From positions 1-42,930 of the forward strand of contig NZ_AFOY02000032.1 in NCBI RefSeq assembly GCF_000217955.3: a stretch of DNA of 42,930 bases, written 5' to 3'. The first letter of the stretch is position 1. Each line of letters begins with the position of its first letter. Positions 37,028 to 42,930 of the stretch are shown here, in pieces. The translations under genes were made by a program, and so were the position numbers. Source of the stretch: Pseudomonas fluorescens HK44. Its GTDB lineage: Bacteria > Pseudomonadota > Gammaproteobacteria > Pseudomonadales > Pseudomonadaceae. The notes beneath the pieces were generated by a model that was not told where the DNA came from, did not search any database, and saw nothing but the letters and a program-made list of their open reading frames with translations.

Positions 37028-37050
37028 AGCCCCGCATTTGCGGGGCTTTT
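37028..37050 (+). terminator. Terminator at the end of the T4SS operon
   Basis: 8-bp stem AGCCCCGC / GCGGGGCT with loop ATTT, followed by TTTGTTT. Confidence 0.92.
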
Positions 37051-37119
37051 GTTTACCGCTATATCTTGTGCTCGATCAGCTGGCCAGCGGCACAAGATGT
37101 TGTGTTACGAGGGGAAATT

Positions 37120-37797
37120 TTGAAGCAAACAAACTGGACGGTTATTGGTGTGGCTCGATGGTACGACTAGAAGCTGGGCAAGTTTTCCGACCGGGACCTG
37201 GCCAAACTGGTCGGCACCAGCGAGGGCAGCATACGCCGCCGACGTGTTCAGTTCGGAATCGAGGTTTACTCGGTCGCGGTGGCCATCGCCCCTTACCAGC
37301 ACCTGCTGGGCGTGGAGTCGGACAGGTCTGTCTCGGCCAAATGTGGTGTATCGGTGAAGAGTGTCAAAGCTTACCGCGAGTCCCAGGGCATCAAGCCCAG
37401 GTCCAAGGCCACACGGCGCATTCAGCGCCTTCCGCTCGATCATCCCGTCAGGCCGTACAAGAGCGCGCTGGGCCTGGTTCCCGATGAGGACATTGCCCAG
37501 GCCTCGGGCGTGGCCGTAGAAGTCGTGCAGGCGCTGCGCGAGGCGTTCGGCCTGGATGCTGTGGCGCCCTCCCCTGACCTGGCCAAGCCGGCGCCTGTCG
37601 AGGACTACCACGGCCCCGGACTCGGTTACGAATCGCTCCTGGGCACCATGTCTGCCGCCAAGATCAGCCGCGAAGTGGGCGTGCCCATTGGGGTTGTGGA
37701 AGCTCGCCAGCAGTACCTGGGCATTGCACCCTATCGCCGGGTGTCGCGTGCGGAGCGGTACGCGCACTTGTTCGGCCTGGTCCCGAATAACGTGCTG
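37120..37797 (+). pseudogene. Tandem helix-turn-helix-repeat protein, broken by a stop codon and by the transposon
   Basis: The frame starts at TTG 37120 behind GAGGGG and carries five related repeats of about 40-65 residues, each like LLGxxxDxxIAxxxGVSxxxVxxxRxxxGI (for example SALGLVPDEDIAQASGVAVE). Codon 17 is an amber TAG (37168-37170) in the first repeat (ARWYD-stop-KLGKFSDRDLAKL). The fifth repeat is cut after VPNNVL by the transposon at 37798; the rest is at 3256-3318. Undamaged length would be about 246 residues. Translation may restart at GTG 37279. Each repeat looks like a DNA-binding helix-turn-helix; the function is unknown. Confidence 0.75.
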
Positions 37798-37835
37798 GGG
37801 GAGCCCGCAGAATTCGGAAAAAATCGTACGCTAAG
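37798..37835 (+). repeat. Left 38-bp terminal inverted repeat
   Basis: Starts GGGGAGCCCGCAGAATTCGG and ends TACGCTAAG, the known Tn1721 terminal repeat. The tnpA stop codon (37831-37833) lies inside it, as in the family. Confidence 0.95.
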
Positions 37836-40798
37836 GTTTTCCAGGCAACCGTAGCGGCCTGAACTTCCCGTCTTCCAGCCTGCGGCTCTGCCGCCAGCCG
37901 TAATCGCAGGTCAGGTTGATGTGCTCCCAGCCCAGCGGCGACAGGTATTGCAGCAGCTCGCCGTCCACCGGCTTGCCGGCTTCGACCAGTCCCTGGGTGG
38001 CGCGCTCCAGGTACACCGTGTTCCACAGCACGATGGCGGCCGTCACCAGGTTGAGGCCGCTGGCCCGGTAGCGCTGCTGCTCGAAGCTCCGATCCCTGAT
38101 TTCCCCAAGGCGGTTGAAGAACACCGCCCTAGCCAGCAAGTTGCGAGCCTCACCTTTGTTCAGGCCGGCATGCACGCGGCGGCGCAGCTCAACACTTTGC
38201 AACCAGTCCAGGGTGAACAGCGTGCGTTCGATCCGGCCCAGTTCGCGCAGGGCGACGGCCAGGCCATTCTGGCGCGGATAGCTGCCGAGCTTGCGCAGCA
38301 TCAGCGAGGCGGTGACGGTGCCCTGCTTGATCGAGCTGGCCAGGCGCAGGATGTCATCCCAATGGGCACGGACGTGCTTGATGTTCAGGGTGCCTCCTAT
38401 CAGCGGGCGCAGCGCCGGGTAGGCATGCACGCCCTGCGGCACATACAGTTTGGTTTCGCCGAGGTCGCGGATGCGTGGTGCGAAGCGGAAGCCCAGCAGG
38501 TGCATTAGGGCGAAGACGTGATGGGTGAAGCCGGCCGTGTCGGTGTAGTGCTCCTCGATCCGCAAGTCGGACTCGTGGTACAGCAGGCCATCGAGCACGT
38601 AGGTGGAATCGCGCACGCCGACATTCACCACGCGGGTGCTGAATGGCGCGTACTGGTCGGAGATGTGGGTGTAGAACAGCCGGCCCGGCTCGCTGCCGTA
38701 CTTCGGGTTGACGTGCCGGGTGCTTTCGCCCCGGCCGCCCGCCCGGAAGCGCTGGCCATCGGACGAAGAGGTCGTGCCGTCGCCCCAGTGAGCGGCGAAG
38801 GTATGACGGAACTGGTGGTTGACCAGCTCGGCCAGGGCCGCCCAGTAGGTTTCGTCTCGGATGTGCCAGGCTTGCAGCCAGGACAGCTTGGCGTAGGTCA
38901 GGCCGGGGCTCGACTCGGCCATCTTGGTCAGCCCGAGGTTGATTGCATCACCGAGGATCGCGGACAGCAGCAACGTCCGGTCTTTGGCCTCGGCCCCGTC
39001 CTTCAAGTGGGTAAAGTGGCGGCTGAAGCCCGTCCAGTCGTCAACGTCCATCAGCAGTTCGGTGATCTTGATGCGCGGCAGTAACTGGCTGGTCTGGTCG
39101 ATCAGCGCCTGCGCACGATCTGGCACCGCTGAATCCAGCGGGGTGATCTTCAGCCCGGACTCGGTGAGGATGGCCTCGGGCATCTCGTTGTCCTTGGCCA
39201 GGCGGATGACGGTGGCCAACTGCTCGTCCAGCAGCGGCAATCGCTCTTCCAGATACTGGTCGCTGTTGGGATTGATCGTCAGGGGCAGGGCCTGTTCCCG
39301 CTTGAGCGTGGCGAACTTCTCTGCCGGCAGCAGGAAGTCGTCGAAGTCACGGAACTGCCGCGAGCCCTTGACCCAGATGTCGCCGGAGCGCAGGGCGTTC
39401 TTCAGCTCGGAAAGCGCGCAGATTTCATAGAAGCGCCGGTCGTTGCCTTCCAGGGTGATCACCAGCGGCTTCCAGCGGGGCTTGATGAAGGCCGTTGGTG
39501 CATCGGCCGCCACCTTGCGCAGGCTGTCGGCGTTCATCTCGCGCAGGGTCTGCACGGCTGCCAGCACGCCTTGCGCGGCCGGCGCAGCGCGCAGTTCCAG
39601 CACCTCCAGCAAGGCCGGCGTGTAACGGCGCAGAGTGGCGAAGTTCTCGCCGACCAGGTGCAGATGGTCAAAGCCTTCCGGCCGGGCAAGCAGCTCGGCC
39701 TCGCTGACGCTCTCGGTGAACTCGTCCCAAGGTATCACCGCTTCGATGGCTGCATAGGGGTCGCTGCCGCTTTCCTTGGCCTCCAGCAGCGCCTGGCCGA
39801 TCTTCGAATACAGGCGCACCTTGTCGTTGATCGCCTTGCCCTGTTTCTGGAACTGCTGCTGATGCTTGTGCTTCGCGCTGCTGAACAGCTTGACCAGGAT
39901 ACGGTCGTGCAGATCGACCAACTCATCAATCACAGTCGCGGTGCTCTCCAGCACCACCGCGGCCAGGGTCGCGTAGCGTCGCTGAGGCTCGAACTTGCCG
40001 AGGTCCTTGGGTGTCATCTGCCCACCCTCGCGGGCCAGCTTGAGCAGGCGGTTCTGATGGATGTGCCGGCCCAGGCCTTCGGGCAAGTCCACCAGCTGAA
40101 ATGTCTTCAGCCGCTCGATGTGTTCAAGCATGTGCCGGGAGTTGGGTTTCAGCGGTGCCTGTCGCAGCCAGGTCAACCAGGTGATGCTGCTGCCGGCCTT
40201 GAGCGTCAACAGCTCGTCCAGCTTGGCCCGATGCGAGTCCGTAAGTGGATCGACCAGGGCGCGGTAGACCCGCCGATTGGCCCGCGCAATGGCCTCCGAG
40301 CAAGCCCGGTCGATCACGCTCAACGCCGGCAGGATGCGTCGCCTCTGCCGCAGGCTCTCCAGCGCCTGACCGGCCAGCAGCAAGCCCTTGTCGGTCTGCT
40401 GGGCCAGTTCGGTCAGCTCGCGCACCAGGGCGCGGAAGTCGGACAGGCCGAACGGGGCCAGTTGCAGGTAGGTGCGCAGTTCCTGGGCGTGCTCGCGACG
40501 GGTCACGTCGCGCTCGCCGTACTTCTCCCAACTCGCCGGATCGGTCTGGACTTGCTTGGCCACCCACAGGATCACCGGCTCGGGCCGCTCGCTGTCGGTG
40601 CCCAACGCATAGCCGGGGAAGCGCAGCAGGCAGAGTTGCACCGCAAAGCCCAGACGGTTGGCGTCGCCAGCGCCGCTGGCGGATCAGCGACAGGTCGGAA
40701 TCGTTGAAGGTGTAGTAGCGGATCAGGTCATCCTGGCTTTCCGGCAGCGCGAGCAGGGTGTCCCGCTCCGTGGCCGAGAGGATCAAGCGACGCGGCAT
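37831..40798 (-). pseudogene. tnpA: Tn3-family transposase, frameshifted near its N-terminus
   Basis: About 988 codons in two frames. The first 42 or so residues ([20 protein letters not shown], to LIRQRR) run from ATG 40798. An extra base near 40669 (CGCTGGCGAC for CGCGGCGAC on the minus strand) shifts the frame, and the rest, from about [16 protein letters not shown] to LRLPGKP, is open in another frame down to 37831. The whole remainder, including the DDE region (HWGDGTTSSSDGQRFRAGGRG, STYVLDGLLYHESDL, ALRELGRIERTLF), is intact. As read, full-length transposase cannot be made; a sequencing indel is possible. Confidence 0.9.
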
Positions 40799-40801
40799 GT
40801 A

Positions 40802-41425
40802 TCAGTCGTCCGTGCGGAGGTACTGGTAGAGGGTTTCCCGGCTGATGTTGAATTCACGGGCGAGCTGCGCCTTGGGCTCGCCGGCCGTCGCTCGCTGCCG
40901 CAGGGTAGCAGCCTGCTCATCGGACAGGGCTTTCTTGCGGCCTCGGTACGCGCCGCGCTGCTTGGCCAAGGCGATGCCCTCGCGCTGCCGCTCACGGATC
41001 AAGGCGCGCTCGAACTCAGCGAAGGCCCCCATCACAGATAGCATCAGGTTGGCCATCGGGGAGTCCTCGCCCGTGAACACCAAGCCCTCCTTCAGGAACT
41101 CGATGCGCACGCCGCGCTGGGTCAGCTTCTGCACCAGGCGGCGCAGGTCATCGAGGTTGCGCGCCAGACGATCCATGCTATGCACCACCACGGTGTCGCC
41201 CTCACGGACGAAGCTCAGCAACGCCTCCAGTTGCGGGCGCTGATTATCCTTGCCCGAGGCCTTGTCGGTGAACAGCTTGCTCACCTGGGTCTGTTCCAGT
41301 TGGCGTTCCGGGTTCTGGTCGTAACTGCTGAATTTGTCAGGCTGAAATCTATGACTTTGGCAAGCAGAGGTCAAAAAATTAATGATGGACTCTATCTGAC
41401 GGCGTAGCGCTGGGCTGCCTGACAT
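40802..41425 (-). CDS. tnpR: Tn3-family resolvase with an abnormal N-terminus
   Basis: From SSYDQNPERQLEQTQ onward (about 41330 to 40802) it is a normal TnpR of the Tn1721 type: DTVVVHSMDRLARNLDDLRRLV, GAFAEFERALIRERQREGI, and the C-terminal helix-turn-helix LAREFNISRETLYQYL. The expected first strand with YVRVSS is missing; the residues before SS are QPDKF. The only ATG in frame (41425) lies within res subsite I and lacks a ribosome site. The catalytic serine may be kept but its arginine partner is lost, so activity is doubtful. The 5' end seems to have been replaced by recombination. Confidence 0.75.
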   Translation of the reverse strand: MSGSPALRRQIESIINFLTSACQSHRFQPDKFSSYDQNPERQLEQTQVSKLFTDKASGKDNQRPQLEALLSFVREGDTVVVHSMDRLARNLDDLRRLVQKLTQRGVRIEFLKEGLVFTGEDSPMANLMLSVMGAFAEFERALIRERQREGIALAKQRGAYRGRKKALSDEQAATLRQRATAGEPKAQLAREFNISRETLYQYLRTDD

Positions 41426-41455
41426 CCGGTTAGGGTATAGCCCAACCTGACGGCC
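41330..41455. other. res: Transposon res region
   Basis: Subsite I is recognisable at about 41423-41452: CCGGTTAGGGTATAGCCC, then AACCTGACG, a 28-30 bp imperfect palindrome with the crossover near its centre. Subsites II and III should lie at about 41335-41400 (GTCAGGCTGAAATCTATGAC is one candidate) but are degenerate. It lies between tnpR and mcp, as in Tn1722. Confidence 0.6.
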
Positions 41456-41599
41456 TTTAGGTCTTGTATTTGATTTGAGTACTAATATTTCCCCCGGCCA
41501 TATGGCGAGAAGCCTTGAGGGGGAGCCTGACTCAAGATTTCAAATGAACCAGCCGATACAATGAAGGCACATTGAAATATCTAATAATGAGGTGACACG

Positions 41600-42930
41600 A
41601 TGAGTGGTTGGCTAGCCCGTTTCTCAATAAAAACCCGTCTCATCGGCTTGCTCGTGCTTCTAGCATCTATGGCTGTCGGCTTGCCAATGGCTGGTCTTAA
41701 TGGAATGCGCACCAGCAATGCAGTGATTGATCGGCTGTACAACAACATGTTGCTACCGATCGACAAGCTTGGCGACATCAATAACCACATGCACAACGCG
41801 CGTGCTCAGCTTTTGCTTGCCCTTCAGCATGAGCCCGGAAGTGCCTTCGAGAAGGCGCATGATCATCCATCGAGTATGCATTTCGATAGAGTGGATAAAA
41901 GCGTAAGCATCATCCGTGAGCGCCTTTCTGACTACCAGCGTATACCAATGAGCAAAGAACAGCAGCGCCTTAGCACTGAGCTGCAGAACAAATTGTCTGA
42001 TTACTTGGATAATGGTGTTCTGCCGACGCTCAATGCGATGCGCCAAGGCGACTATGCGGGAGGGAACCAAATCCTGCTAACCCGCCTTGATCCTGCTTTT
42101 ATGACTACCTATGCCAGCTTGCGCACTCTTATTGAGTCGGAGGCGTCGGCAGCTGAATTAAGCTTTCAAAACGCGGATAAGCAATTCGAGCGTCTTGTGG
42201 CGATGATAGGACTGGCGCTGGTAGTGGCTCTGTCTCTGGTCACAGTCACGGCTCTGGCCACTGTGCCAAGTATCACCAAAGGCGTTCGGGAGCTTCAAGT
42301 CGGCGGTCAGCAGCTCGCTGATGGCAATTTGGGCTATCGAGTTACCTATCAGGGGCGTGATGAGCTGGGCGAAATATCTAGCGCATTCAATGAAATGGCT
42401 TCGCGTTTTCACCACACCTTTCAAGAGTTGGCAGGTGCCGTGGAGCAACTGGCAGCTGCAGCTGAGCAGACGGCCCAGGCAAGTAGTCAAACCAGTGACG
42501 GTATCCGCCGCCAGCAGCTGGAGACAGACCTGATAGCTACTGCGATGAACGAAATGTCCGCTACTGTTCAGGACGTAGCGGGGAACGCTGCCAGTGCGGC
42601 ACGGGCGGCACAGGAGGCCGATCAGCAGTCTGAAAGCGGCATGCGCGTGGTTCATCAAACAATCGCTTCTATTGACAGCCTCGCCAGTGAAGTTGAACAC
42701 GCTGCCACTGTGATTCATGAGCTTGAGGCAGACAGTGCTGGTATTAGCTCTGTAGTGGATGTCATTCGAAGCATTACCGAACAAACCAACCTGCTTGCCC
42801 TTAACGCGGCTATTGAAGCTGCACATGCTGGTGAGCACGGACGAGGCTTTGCTGTTGTCGCGGATGAGGTGCGCTCGCTTGCTTCGCGCACGAAACAGTC
42901 AGCCAACGAAATTCAGGCCATGATTGAAAA
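41600..42930 (+). CDS. mcp: Methyl-accepting chemotaxis protein, N-terminal 443 residues (continues at base 1)
   Basis: ATG at 41600 after GAGGTGACACG. TM1 is about residues 13-31 (RLIGLLVLLASMAVGL). A helical periplasmic sensor of the four-helix-bundle type follows (to about residue 195), then TM2 at about 200-222 (GLALVVALSLVTVTALA), a HAMP domain (GGQQLADGNLGYRVTYQGRDELGEI), and the signalling hairpin EQTNLLALNAAIEAA at about 393, then GRGFAVVADEVRSLA. The ligand is unknown. Position 443 is at the window edge; see 1-332. Confidence 0.92.
   Translation, partial: MSGWLARFSIKTRLIGLLVLLASMAVGLPMAGLNGMRTSNAVIDRLYNNMLLPIDKLGDINNHMHNARAQLLLALQHEPGSAFEKAHDHPSSMHFDRVDKSVSIIRERLSDYQRIPMSKEQQRLSTELQNKLSDYLDNGVLPTLNAMRQGDYAGGNQILLTRLDPAFMTTYASLRTLIESEASAAELSFQNADKQFERLVAMIGLALVVALSLVTVTALATVPSITKGVRELQVGGQQLADGNLGYRVTYQGRDELGEISSAFNEMASRFHHTFQELAGAVEQLAAAAEQTAQASSQTSDGIRRQQLETDLIATAMNEMSATVQDVAGNAASAARAAQEADQQSESGMRVVHQTIASIDSLASEVEHAATVIHELEADSAGISSVVDVIRSITEQTNLLALNAAIEAAHAGEHGRGFAVVADEVRSLASRTKQSANEIQAMIE

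Larger units (their letters stand above)
37798..42930 (-). mobile_element. Tn1721/Tn1722-like transposon (Tn3 family), main part
   Basis: Runs from the left inverted repeat at 37798 through tnpA, tnpR, res and mcp, across the window ends, to the right repeat ending at 3250. It is flanked by TGCTG on both sides. Total is about 8.4 kb; without the two insertion sequences it is about 5.6 kb, the size of Tn1722. Gene order and repeat sequence match that transposon. Confidence 0.92.

Noticed and set aside
35578..37095. Antisense frame of 505 codons across virB11 and the next gene
   Set aside because: Shadow of genes with clear VirB11 motifs; it also runs through the T4SS terminator.
39571..40707. 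Plus-strand frame of 378 codons within tnpA
   Set aside because: Antisense to a well-recognised Tn3-family transposase.
1..42930. tRNA or rRNA genes
   Set aside because: None recognised in reading; the plasmid setting makes their absence unsurprising.

Overview
The window reads as one complete circular conjugative plasmid of about 42.9 kb, opened inside a methyl-accepting chemotaxis gene: the last bases carry the 5' four fifths of that gene and the first bases its 3' end. A Tn1721/Tn1722-type transposon also runs across the ends. The host is a Gram-negative proteobacterium, most likely Pseudomonas, judging from GC-rich DNA, the insertion sequences and the backbone families. No antibiotic-resistance or metal-resistance gene was seen.

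Layout. (1) 37798-42930 plus 1-3250: a Tn3-family transposon with 38-bp inverted repeats and a TGCTG target duplication. It carries tnpA (frameshifted), tnpR (abnormal 5' end), a res site and mcp, and is loaded with an IS1111-type and an IS256-type element. It interrupts a plasmid gene of tandem helix-turn-helix-like repeats. (2) 3354-8176 (minus): DNA-processing genes of the R388 type, trwC relaxase-helicase, trwB coupling protein and trwA accessory protein. (3) 8222-8618: oriT with a recognisable nic site, then an 11-bp-phased repeat array in front of stb. (4) 8619-10142: stbABC. (5) 10411-25806: the leading region, almost wholly on the minus strand. It holds three near-identical long upstream modules, called CUP-like here after the pKM101 elements. 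They sit at 12062-12700, 15228-15866 and 23843-24395, and each carries the same promoter firing into a minus-strand operon. The operons encode many small unknown proteins, a DUF932 protein, a KorA/TrfB-type regulator and an orphan cytosine-methyltransferase-like protein. Between them lie a DUF192-vapBC operon, kfrA, the iteron origin with repA (RPA family) and a ResP-type resolvase. (6) 24464-25806 (minus): a lipoprotein, kikA, a membrane protein and an H-NS-domain regulator. (7) 25869-36390 (plus): a full VirB1-VirB11 type IV secretion system with an EexN-like lipoprotein.

How it works together. TrwC nicks at oriT and TrwB links the relaxosome to the VirB channel. If nicking is at 8333/8334 on the plus strand, as the R388-like nic sequence implies, the plus strand enters the recipient 5' end first with stb leading. 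All CUP-driven genes would then have the entering single strand as template. This is the arrangement expected for early, single-strand-promoter-driven anti-defence genes, and it is the most interesting system in the window. T4SS expression appears to be controlled through two 16-bp TGAAATT-type palindromes, one shared with the divergent H-NS-like gene and one embedded in a 50-bp dyad that is also a terminator. Most assignments rest on motif recognition by eye; no database search was run.
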